The notes under the pieces: generated by a model
Told to the model about the DNA's origin: nothing
The model's input: the letters and a program-made list of their open reading frames with translations, nothing else
Databases searched by the model: none
Source of the DNA: Filosporella fistucella
Lineage: Eukaryota; Ascomycota; Leotiomycetes; Helotiales
Length of the DNA stretch: 64,000 nucleotides
Reading direction: 5' to 3'
Assembly: GCA_030077755.1 (NCBI GenBank)
Contig: JAQJZZ010000013.1
Span: 744,001 to 808,000, forward strand
In this document: one piece after another, positions 32,565-42,570 of the stretch
Numbering within the stretch: position 1 is the stretch's first letter
How the letters are laid out: each line of letters starts with the position of its first letter
Translations under genes and position numbers: made by a program

Positions 32565-34827
32565 ATGCCTTCCAAGGCAGCTAAGAAGCCAAAAGGCAAG
32601 AAGACGAAAAAAGGTGCAAAATCAAAAGGCGCAAGGCCAAAAGTAAGGAAAGCAGTTCATTTCGCCGCCGAGGACGAAAGACTGGACCGCTTCCTCCCAT
32701 GGTTGGCAGCAGGGTTCAAACCGCTCTTTACATCTGGCGCGGGTGAACTTTGCGGAGTACGAGCACAAAGAATAATTTACAATGAAGCTCGCAAGTAATT
32801 TGACGCCGAATTCGAGCCCTTACCTCCGCAGTATTACATGGAACGTTTCAAGAGCGCTGATTTTCGAAGGTCGGCCGAGGGTGGATTGAAAGGAGCGGGA
32901 TGAGTGACGTTGAGAAAGAGCTGAAATTTATTCTAGAAGAGAAATTTCTCAGCATAGAAGCTATGGAGTTACTTATGACTACTATCAATCGTGAACAGGG
33001 AATATCTTTCCAGATCGCAATCGTAGCTGATCAAAGATGGGATAAACCAGGCGATGGGAAAGCTGACATATACTGACCGACGATGATCAATATTATCCAA
33101 AATATCGCAGATGTCACACAACCATTAATAGCATTACCAGTCATATTTGTTCTTCATTATGATAAGCACTATGAAGGTACGGGAATATCAGGAAAGAAAC
33201 AACCCAAGACGCATACCCAAGACGCATAGAAGTGATTCCAAATAGGAAGTAGAGGATTGGGAATTAGGTAAGGTCCTCACTGAATATATGGAAGCTGGCG
33301 TTTGGATTCTCACTACAAAAGTCCCCGAACAGCCTGCGGATAACTTACTGGCTGCTTGTGCTGGAATATTTGTGCGGATGATGACTCCGCCGCCAGGACT
33401 TGAACTCGAGAGATTCGAGAATGTAACTACCATGAGCGGAGATGGGAGCAAGAGCTGTCGGTCTATCATCATGTGTCACAGTTCACCACTAACAACGAAG
33501 GCATTATTAGGTTTTGTCTTTGTATCCGATTCCATCTTCGTTGCTCTGCAAGCAGATCCAAAGATCGGTTTTCATAGGACCTTTGTGCATTCATACCCTT
33601 GAGCAAAAATATTCTTCAAAGTCGGGTCGAGAAACGTGCGTTGCCAATGGATAAACAACCCATAAAATATTGGCACTACTCGCAATCACCAGCCATGGTG
33701 AAAGCAGACGATTCCAACAACGGTGGTCTTTCTATCCAATTCTGTACCTACCAAGCAGTAGCACGAACCAATAAAGTAGGCCTTGAATCCAATGATGACA
33801 TAGAGCGTGAAGAGTGGGAAAATAGCTTCATCTTCCAACAGTGTACCTACTATCTTGATACACAAGAGGGGTCTGTTGAGCCACCAAAGGATGCCAAAAT
33901 TGTAGATAACAATGGAAATAACGCTCTCATTCCGCTGAGACGTTTGAAATTCAGATTCTTCCCATGGGGTCTCCCTGAGATTGTGCCGCTGATCCCTCTG
34001 TTCACAGAGGAGGCCGATCTTAAGCAGCTTCAGGATGCTGCTATGGCACTTGATATTGATTATACAGGAAGAAAGAACGATACCCTAGGAAGACTTGGAG
34101 CTTACTACACATAGTATGGGGTGGACCTTCCTATGGGGACTGTCTTGGAAGATATTTCAGCTGAAGATGGCGAAGAGGGAATTTCCTTCTCTCAAGGAGA
34201 AGTGATCCGTATCTCTGCAGATGTGGACGAAAATGGAAATTACTCTGTAGTGAATGTTCGTGGGAAGCAAGGAAATATTGCAGTTGAAAGAATTGGACCA
34301 ATTCAAAACACATTTGGACTTGGGAAGGTAGATCGCCGACGACTCGAGGCCTCATTAGCCAGTCCAAGGAAAGGCGTGTATATCCAGAATGTTCCAATTG
34401 TCAAGAAAATATTAAGATACCACAGAAGCGTGTAGCGGAAGGTGTGGGTAAGAAAAATGATGAGAAAGATAGCGAGGAAGTCAAGAAGGCCGCTAAGGAG
34501 AAGAATGCTGAAGAGAAAGCTGACAAGCAGAAAGCCGACAAGGAGAATGCGAAGGAGAAGGGGAAGACTAAGGATGACGAGGCCAGCGAGAAGATTGGTA
34601 CTGAACCTCCGAAGCAGACAGCAACTGAAAAGCAAACCTCCAAGGGAGCTGACTCAAGATATGAAAGCGGAGGTGAGAAAGAAAGATCTAAACCACCAGT
34701 TGTTGCCGGAAGGAAACCTCTGCCAAAACATTTACAGAAACCGCTACAGAAGAAACCTCTACAAAAGAGAAAGAGAGATGAGGACGACAATGCCGGGGGC
34801 ACGTCCAAGGCCAAGAAGAAGAAATGA
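32565..34827 (+). pseudogene. decayed gene with OTU-like, SH3-like and Lys-rich remnants
   Basis: The locus reads as coherent protein pieces broken by stops and frame changes. An ATG at 32565 opens a Lys-rich start, then FLPWLAAGFKPLFTSGAGEL with CGVRA. This resembles the Cys box of OTU-type cysteine peptidases. TAA at 32796-32798 (codon 78) stops it, yet the same frame continues coherently (FDAEFEPLPPQYYMERFKSA). A one-base shift near 32878-32883 moves the sense into another frame (WIERSGMSDVEKELK). LHYDKHYEG near 33150 could be the catalytic His region. From 33.64 kb another good frame (QPIKYWHYSQSPAMVKADDS) meets TAG at 34112-34114 and continues in frame to an SH3-like stretch (GISFSQGEVIRISADVDENG). 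A further shift near 34.35-34.4 kb leads to a Lys/Glu-rich tail ending at 34827. One or two adjacent genes could be involved. OTU identity is tentative. Confidence 0.5.
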
Positions 34828-35132
34828 GAGGCTTATCACTTGATAAAGGACTTGATTCTAGTTACTGATGGGAGATATATGCGGAAGCGGGTTTGCTTTG
34901 TTGGTTATATAACTCCATTTATAGCTAGATGTCTTATTGCTTCCTTACTTGATATGTTTGTTATAAGATCTCAAGTATCCATTGCATTTATTCTAGTCCA
35001 CTCATTTAGTACCTATGTGCAGTCAATCAAACTCCTCGCTATGCATTCAAGACCAACATACCGAGTCTTACCTCCACGCTAGCTGTTCCATCCCATATGC
35101 ACATTCAAAACCTAGAAGTCCTTTGCCCATAT
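34828..35132. other. convergent 3' region
   Basis: About 300 bp between the decayed locus and the Mcp1-like gene. No feature was seen. Confidence 0.55.
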
Positions 35133-36081
35133 TCACAAATTCACAAACGGTATTTTCGCATAAAGAGCATCGTATCCCTTTCCAACCCATCCCTCATCTA
35201 GTCCTCCTCTACCAACCACACCTAATCCACCTGCCATCCACAGGGCCGTAACAGCAGCCGCTACCCCATTAATAAGCCACCATCTCCTCTTGGCCTTCTT
35301 ATCATTCCCCCAAGGCACCCAGCCATTCCATCTTGCTGCTCCCCAAACAATATGTCCTACTCCTATAGTCACGAGCGCCATATATCCGGTCCAAGCGACA
35401 AAAGGATGTTTCGCGAAGCCGTGGCTTACGAATCCGAGTCCTACGCTTGATGAACCGCCTTCGTAGATCCATGGTAAGAGCCTATTGGCAAACGCATGCC
35501 CGATAACCAAAGGAGTGAGTACATATCCGCTGACACTAGCCCATGAGACTGGAGGCCATACCCTCAGTCCCTTCTTGAAGCGGTCAGTGACAGAGACGTG
35601 GTTTGCGCCGTAGCGGGCTAGAATCGCGTTGCGGCGATGGATGCGCAGAGCCACGCCGGAAAGTATATGCGTTGCGATCGGAAGGGTGATGAGCAGAGGT
35701 TCGAGGGGAAAGGATTGGTAGTAAGGGCGAGTAAGCAGCAGGTATGTTTCTGAGGCAGGAACAGAGCGGGTAATCAGAGGAATGATGGATGTATTCGTTA
35801 TATGAAGAGAAGCGAAGACTGTGAATGCGTAGGAGGAGTACTTCTGCAAGCGCGACACTGCGGAAATTAGCTATAGTACAGAATGTAAGGTATAAATTTG
35901 GCGCACAATAGTATACAGAACTATGGCCACTCAGTCCCAAACTTGAAGATCTGGCCGGTGCTTTTGGCCGTTCTGGCTCAAGCTGCTTATCTTCATCTTC
36001 CGGCGACTCAATAGGCGAAGGATCGAGCTGCTGAAGAGAGATCAAGGTGTCTTGCGACGCGGTAGACGCTCTGCGGTTCAT
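35133..36081 (-). CDS. Mcp1-like mitochondrial membrane protein (DUF1691)
   Basis: This protein is related to yeast Mcp1, an outer-mitochondrial-membrane protein linked to Vps13 and mitochondrial lipid homeostasis. Exons 36081-35907 and 35857-35133 encode 299 residues. The N-terminal 55 residues are soluble and rich in Ser/Pro/Glu. The DUF1691-like core starts at SSVYYLSRLQKYSSYAFTVF and includes five or so hydrophobic helices (EPLLITLPIATHILSGVALR; SWASVSGYVLTPLVIGHAFA; AWTGYMALVTIGVGHIVWGA; WWLINGVAAAVTALWMAGGL). The donor GTGCGC (rather than the better-looking GTATAC) was chosen because only it gives correct phase and the conserved YYLSRLQKYS. Function is inferred from family. Confidence 0.82.
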
Positions 36082-36264
36082 GGTGAAGGCGAGTATCCCA
36101 TACAGAGATTAGAAACACGGTCAAGATGTCTGGGTGGGCATTAAGCTTAAACTTTTTGGCGCCAGCTCGGACCACACCTTATTTTCCAGCATCATTCGAT
36201 TCTACCCTCGGCTCGAGCTTCCGTTTCATTCACACCACTTTCAATACCTTCACCAGCATTCAAA
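36082..36264. promoter_or_regulatory. 183-bp bidirectional promoter (Mcp1-like / C2H2 protein)
   Basis: Two genes start head to head only 183 bp apart, so both core promoters and leaders must share this segment. Confidence 0.6.
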
Positions 36265-36851
36265 ATGCCTCCAGTATGTTCAAAAGATCTGGAAGGAGAA
36301 ACTCTTGCTAATGAATACAGCGTGGCTTCACAAACCCGGCCCCCAAAACCGAGAGTGCTCGAGAAGCCGTCAAGTCTTTTTATTGTTTGCTCCTTCCCCA
36401 TTTCCTCTCCAAGGCCGTCTTCCTGACTTCCCCAGGCGAATTATGTAGCAAAGGATATGCACGAATGAACGAATATGAAGCTCATCTCTCCTCCTACGAT
36501 CACTCCCATAAACAACGGTTGAAAGACATGCGCCAGCTCACTCGCGATCCTCTTGCTTCCACAAAAGCACGCAAGGCAGAAAAGAAGGCCGACTCACAGA
36601 GTGGGCTTATAAGTATTAAGATTGGCGGAGAGATGGGGGCTGGTGGTGGGGGAGGAGGATTCAAGAAAGCTGGGTTCAAGAAGGCGGGCTTTAAGAGTGC
36701 TTTTGCGCCGGCGGAGGGGGAGAAGGTTGAGGAGAAGGGAGACGAGAAGGTTGGAGCGATGCCCGTAAAGGAGGAGAAGGCCGTTGTGGGAGAGAGCGAT
36801 ACTGAGGATGAGGGATATGAGGTTTACGATCCGAGGTTTCCTACGGATTGA
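36265..36851 (+). CDS. small C2H2 zinc-finger protein with conserved SSYDHSHKQR helix
   Basis: Three exons (36265-36273, 36321-36384, 36436-36851) encode 162 residues. The first coding exon is just nine bases (Met-Pro-Pro). The join of exons 2 and 3 restores a zinc finger, SFYCELCSKGYARMNEYEAH followed by LSSYDHSHKQRLKDMRQLTR. This is the same signature as the single C2H2 finger of GPATCH8/ZNF804-type proteins and their fungal relatives. Downstream come a Lys-rich region, a Gly run, imperfect repeats (FKKAGFKKAGFKSAF), and an acidic tail ending YDPRFPTD. It is probably nuclear and nucleic-acid-binding, perhaps linked to RNA processing, by family analogy only. Confidence 0.8.
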
Positions 36852-37304
36852 GCGAAGACGATACTCGAAACGAGGCAGAGGCGCAAAGACCAGTTTTGAT
36901 GAAGTCACTTTGGCCCGATGGAACGAGAATCATGACGTTCCAGGACACCGGACTTTGCGACATCACGGGAGGGATCAAAGCTGAGCAGTGACCGACTCTA
37001 TGGCTACCATTAATAGCGGGTGTTGAGACAGATATTGCTGTGTGTTCGCGGACAACAAAATATCTACCTAGGGCACAATCGCGAATTGGGCCATACTTTT
37101 GGGATGTGGAACAACGAGAGCTGGAAATACTTAATGTAAGAGCATTCGACTCGAGACTCTCCGAGTCAACAGGCAGTAGAATGGTTTGTCACGTCTATCA
37201 AATCGGTGCAGGTGTCAATAGGTATCCTTTGACTATGTCACATGAAGGCCGCCGTAGAAATACACATCTGAATGCCACTCTCATCTATCCCGTCCCATCT
37301 TCAT
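36852..37304. other. convergent 3' region
   Basis: 450 bp between the C2H2 gene and PDB1 3' ends. The frame 37040-37354 overlaps the PDB1 end and is not supported. Confidence 0.55.
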
Positions 37305-38490
37305 TTACACTCTCAACATCTTCGCCGCGTATTGCTCAATCAATGACTCATTAGGGAACGACATCTCCTCCAACTTCAACGCGTAAGGGGTTGGCACCTC
37401 AGCACCGGTGATTCTTTGCGCTGGTCCATCAAGGAAATCGAAAGCATATTCCATAGTAAGAGCAAGAATTTCGGCTCCGACACCGAAAGCTGGGAAACCG
37501 GACTCGACGCAAAGCAGACGGTGGGTCTTCTTAACTGACTTGACGATTGATTCGACATCGAGAGGCTTGATGGAGCGGAGGTTGATAACCTCACACTCAA
37601 CACCGTATTTCTTGCTCAACGCCTCTGCGGCAACCAAAGATTGACCAACGCAACGGGAAAGAGTGACAATGGTAAGATCCTTTCCAGCACGCTCAATCTT
37701 GGCTTTTCCGAATGGCAGGACGAAATCATCTCTTTGTGCAGCCTCGCTCATTGGGAAAACTTGTCCGTAGAGCAATTCGTTCTCGAGAACACAGACTGGG
37801 TTAGGATCTCTAATAGCAGCCTTCAGTAATCCCTTGGCATCTTCCGCACTCCATGGAGTGACGACCTTGAGACCTGGAATGCTTCCATACCACGCCGAGT
37901 AATCTTGTGAATGTTGTGCTGCGACACCGGCGGCGAAACCGTTGGGGCCACGGAAGGTAATGTTACAGGGTTGGATACCACCGGACATATAGTGAGTCTT
38001 CGCTGCAGAGTTGACGATCTGATCAATTGCCTGCATGGCAAAGTTGAAGGTCATGAACTCGCACTGTGATCCACTCTTAGCAAAAAGCTTAACAACACCG
38101 GAATTATTTCTGGACACTTACAACAGGATGCAAACCAGCCAATGCAGCACCAACAGTAAGTCCGCAGAAACCTGATTCGGTAATAGGACTATCGATGACT
38201 CTCTTGTCTCCGAATCGATCCAGTAATCCCTTCGTAACTTTGTATGCGCCATTGTATTGAGCTACCTCCTCACCCAGAACGAACACCTTTGGGTTCAATT
38301 CCAATTCCTCCGCAAGAGCCTCATTCAAAGCATCTCTGACTGTATATTCCTTGACACCGCTCTCCTTCGCATACGACCTCGACTGGACAATGGCAGGGAC
38401 TCGAGGCAACGACTGGAACGCACTTCTGGCGACAGGTCTAGCAGCGGCGGACGAAATGAAACGCGAAGCTGGGCGCAAGAGTCGTGACAT
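37305..38490 (-). CDS. PDB1: pyruvate dehydrogenase E1 component subunit beta, mitochondrial
   Basis: This is the beta subunit of the E1 heterotetramer, which decarboxylates pyruvate with thiamine diphosphate in the mitochondrial matrix. Exons 38490-38122 and 38063-37305 encode 375 residues. A presequence ([20 protein letters not shown]) is followed by [20 protein letters not shown] and [20 protein letters not shown], the ThDP-site Glu region. The intron (58 nt) is in phase 0 between HPV and [20 protein letters not shown]. Later conserved stretches are [20 protein letters not shown] and [20 protein letters not shown]. The length and motifs are complete, so the gene looks intact. Confidence 0.96.
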
Positions 38491-39342
38491 CTTGATTGTG
38501 TGATTTTGCCGCAGCGGGCGAGAAGAGTGAGAGGATGAGAGGGATGAGGATGGGGGAGATGGAGATGGTGGATATCGAAAAGTTCGAGCTTCGTTGGGAG
38601 CTTAACTTAGATTCGGCGCTGCCAAACCAGAAAATGTTGAAGGGATGGGGCTAGTGCTTAATCGGGTTACGGTGCTTATGAGTGCGGCAACTTCAGGAAC
38701 GTTATCTTGACAGGCGAACTTGATCTGTTGATCGAGATCTGATTTTCGAGCAGTCGAATTGTTAACTTCAAAATTAATTACTACGAGAGTTTCTATTTGA
38801 GAATGAGCAAAAAATGCCGCATTAAATTTGGCTTTGCCGTTGATGTACACGAAAATTTCAGTCTTACAGATCTCTATGAGATGGATTTCTCAGCCTGAGA
38901 TCTAGGCGCATTTCTCGGTGGGTTCGTACCATAGAACTAGGATTTTATTTTCTCATTCGAGATGATTTTGGTATCTTGAATTTGATTAAATGGATGTCAA
39001 ATGTGGATTCGATTTCTTTGTTGAAATTTTGCCTAACTATATTTCATTCTTCCACTTATCTATGGAATTTCCGATATATGCAGATTTGGTAGAGGACAAT
39101 TAAGCAAACGGGTGAGCTGCAAATACTCAATTGGATTTTGGAGATCTTCACATCGCGGAGCCATTATAACTCTTCTACTCATTATCTCCATTACGTTCCA
39201 ACCTATTTAATCACCTTCCGCTTCAGTCTCATCACATATTCATCCCCATTCCATTGCTGGTCTACTCTTAAACCCAAACTTCTTAGCCTCATTATCAATT
39301 TAGCAACGCTCTTCAATATCCTCTTAGTCCCAGATCCAGTGC
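38491..39342. other. intergenic region, PDB1 promoter / ISN1 3' flank
   Basis: 850 bp, AT-rich from 38600 on. It should contain the PDB1 promoter next to 38490. No gene or repeat can be supported. Confidence 0.55.
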
Positions 39343-41674
39343 TTACAACTCCTTCATAGGATTATCCTTAAACAGCTTATCAACCCAATCAATAACATTC
39401 TTCTCCATCCCCCTCTCCACCTCCTTCATCCTCCTCTCCTCCTGACTCCCAATCATCTCCTTCAACTCATCCAGCAACTCCACCGTCTCAGCCGGACTCG
39501 CAATCCAGGCAGTCGTTCCTACCACCCTTGCTTTAAAATCATTACTCCCCGCGCTTAAAAACTGATCTCCTACATGTAATGTCCTATCTCCCCTAATACA
39601 TTCCCCGCCTTTGCCATTGACAGCACTACGGGTACCGAAGAAGTTCTGGCATACAAGGACACCCCAGCTTTTATCTCCAATGTCTACAAAGACGTCGTTT
39701 CCGCCATTGAAGGCGCAGAACGGGAGAAGTTTTCCGACTTCACTCATTTCGAGCTTTTTCTGGACCACTAAGACGGTTTCTTCCAAAGATTCTCGAGCGA
39801 ATTTATAACCGGGAACAGTGGGTATAATCCCAACCGCTCTTTCTTTCCTAAGAATGGTGGCCGGAAGAGAGAGGTTGGTCACGCATTCTCGGAGGGAGAA
39901 TTCGGCAAGGTCGAGGAGGGTGGTGATGGTTGGTTGGGTCCAGGTTGACATGCTGGGGAGAATCCATTGGCGGCGTGGGAGGTGGCTGAGGAGATAGGGA
40001 GAGCTCGAGCAGTAAGTGAAGAGAAAATTGGATTCACCGCCTATAGAGGGTCAGTGACGGCTTCGGATGAAAATAATCACCCAGAAGCAGTATGCAGAGC
40101 TGTCCAATAAAGTCAAAAACGATGGTGATACAAGAACATACCCATAACAATCAAGTTCTGCTTCTGTGCCTCAGTGAGCGTAGTCGAATCTCTAATTGCA
40201 TCCAACAAGCCATGCAACCTCCCATAATACCTTTCCGCTTCGGTATAACCAGCCGCAGTAACAATTCCAATTTTCGTGTCGTGGCTCATGAGATCTATTC
40301 ATGTCAGTATCCTTAGCCCAATCTGTGTCATACCAACTCACAAAGAATCCTCTCAATGACTGGATTCGTAGGTTCTAAGCTCTTTCCATCATCATATCTT
40401 CTGGCCATTAGCAGCGAAAAAATAATGGGACGAAGAATAAATCACAATGTAACATCACCATCAAAAGTGGCCAGATCCAAATGTCCAGCCGTAGTGACTC
40501 CCATAATTTGAGCTGTATTTAGGATGAGGCGGATATCGTTGAATGATGGAGGCACGAAGCGGCGTGATGAGATGAATCGTTTTGTATCTTGGTATCTGAA
40601 TGCGTCTGCCAGTGGGAGACGTGTGAAGAAAGTGCCGATACTCGGGACAAGTAATTTGAGCTTGGATTGGCCTTGAAGACCGACCTTTTGATGTGCAACT
40701 AATATCTGTTAGTTTACAACACATGTAATACATGGATGTTGATGTGGTGTAACAAAAACACATTTCTGGTTTCCTCAGAATCGATCCCACTCAGCTCGAG
40801 GGAAGATAACGTCTTGGCACCCCCAGACTTCGAGCTTGCACCTAATACTTGCACTATTATAACTGTTTGACGACACGAAAGTACTTACTATGATCATCAA
40901 TCATATCCTCAACGTCCTGCATAATTTCTGCATATCTCCTATGTGCTTCCTCTGCCATCTGTTGCACAGTACCACTCCGTGTCTCGAACACCCCCGTTGG
41001 CTGCGAATGAAGCACGAACGGTACTGCTAGAAGTCCTTTGATCCATTCTAAGTCCCATTAGCATAAAAATCTACCAGTCGTTAAAAATTGACCAGAGTTG
41101 CTGATGAGTTATTGTCCTTTTCCACCAGAACTGAAGACATATGCGGACTTATGATTTGCTCTGCACCACTAATCACACGAATGCTACTTCCATACAATGC
41201 GAGGATGTAACAAGTCACTCGACGATATTGAAGTAAATTATTTCACTTGAAATCTAGTATTCGCTTCCTCTCATCTCAAATTCCCCTAACTGGCCTCATC
41301 CCACATCCATTGATCCCAACGCAATGCGTCCACACTACTAACCACACCAGACGAGAAGTGTGGCAAGAATTCTTCACATCCTACCAACAAATTCTCTTTG
41401 CTCCAGCCATGATCTTTTCTCATACCAATGACTCAACTCCCACCCTTCACTCCTTCTCACCCACTCCACTCCACCACACCAAAAACCAGAATACAGGTAT
41501 CCAAAAAACAAAAACAAAACCTCAAGAACAGGTTTGAAAGAAATAAAACATACCGATAAATTGATCCCTCCTATGGGTCTTGAGAGCATCTTCAATTCAT
41601 CAGTATCTCCTCCTGAAATGCAGATATAAAAAAGAAAGGGAAGACATACATTCAACTCTATACCTGGTCGTCAT
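39343..41674 (-). CDS. ISN1: IMP-specific 5'-nucleotidase
   Basis: Isn1 hydrolyses IMP to inosine in purine turnover and is cytosolic. Seven exons (41674-41650, 41589-41554, 41047-40889, 40698-40446, 40397-40342, 40294-40142, 40040-39343) join in phase to 459 residues. The product opens MTTRYRVEYALKTHRRDQFI and continues EWIKGLLAVPFVLHSQPTGV. The HAD-like catalytic motif is LATFDGDVTLYDDGKS, interrupted by an intron. Other family strings are GIVTAAGYTEAERYYGRLHG, NLIVMGGESNFLF, LPRRQWILPSMSTW, CAFNGGNDVFVDIGDKSWGV and TLHVGDQFLSAGSNDFKAR. Exons of 25, 36 and 56 nt and an intron of 506 nt (41553-41048) make the structure unusual. For exon 5, acceptor GAAG was preferred over GCCAG (three bases earlier) to keep VTLYDDG. 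Confidence 0.92.
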
Positions 41675-42570
41675 CTTGAATCTCCCTCCTTCTCTTTCCC
41701 TTTTCTCTCTCAATAACAATCACGATCTCTCTTCAGTCTCCTTACCCTCACCGTCCGCTGTCCCAACTAAACGGAACTTTCCTTATTTTCAACCTCAACT
41801 TTCTCTGCGTAATACTGAATACCCAGTGATCCAATCAAGAATAATCAAGGACTAGTCTTCCTATCAATGGACTCAGTTTATCACTGAAATTGTGAGAAGA
41901 AGTGCAGAAGATGACAGAGGTACAATACAATAGAAGAGGTAGCTCAGCCAAGCCGTCACAAGCCGGTGGCCAGCTGACGCCCCCGCCGCTTCCGGTACAC
42001 GCTACGCTAGGGCCTGCCGCCGCTGTGAAATGGGATCGTACAGGGTAGCGGCGGTGTGCGAGACCGTGCTGATCAGCGTTGGTTCACTGCAGCTGTGAGC
42101 TATGGGCTGTGATGCGAGATGTGAGTGTAAGATGGGTGTCTTGTGTGTTGTAAGAATGATACAATTAGTTGGAGGAGGGATTTCGGGAATCTTGGGAAAG
42201 GGGAATTTGATTAGTAGGTAGCAGACATTTTATTGCGGCGGAGAATTGGGAATAGTTTTGTATTTGGTGTATCTTATATCAACCTACATTCTTGGATATC
42301 GTGATTTACCAATCTGAAGGTACATGACTTGCAATTGTTAAATGCATAATTCCCAGACATACATAAAAGTCTCAGCCACCTATCACCAATATCCTACCTA
42401 CCTACCAAATACCCAGCGTCATATGTGCAAACAAACATCATTCATAGCTCATATTCGTCTACCTAAGTAAACAGAGGAGAGAAGCCAGCTTGACAGCATG
42501 CTGATTTTACCTTCCTTCCAACCTGCCACCTCCCAAGCCCACCACCCAGAACCCACGAATTTCAAAATAC
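41675..42570. other. intergenic region, ISN1 promoter / PFK 3' flank
   Basis: About 900 bp. It includes a GC-rich island at about 41960-42070 in otherwise AT-rich DNA, and CCTACCTACC motifs near 42390. No gene was seen. Confidence 0.55.
42017..42054. repeat. GC-rich inverted repeat in ISN1 upstream region
   Basis: CCGCCGCT at 42017-42024 pairs perfectly with AGCGGCGG at 42047-42054 across a 22-nt loop. It sits inside the local GC-rich island about 350 bp upstream of the ISN1 start. It could be a binding site for a dimeric zinc-cluster factor (CGG-type half sites) or a hairpin. Confidence 0.6.

Noticed and set aside
33396..33407. tRNA T-arm-like string (minus strand GAGTTCAAGTCC)
   Set aside because: No matching acceptor stem, anticodon arm or D-arm could be placed around it.
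33288..33602. 105-codon frame in the middle of the decayed locus as an independent gene
   Set aside because: No recognisable motif and it lies between coherent remnants in other frames; treated as part of the decayed locus.
35858..35906. Donor GTATAC for the Mcp1-like gene intron
   Set aside because: It is a better donor sequence but gives the wrong phase; GTGCGC restores the conserved YYLSRLQKYS.
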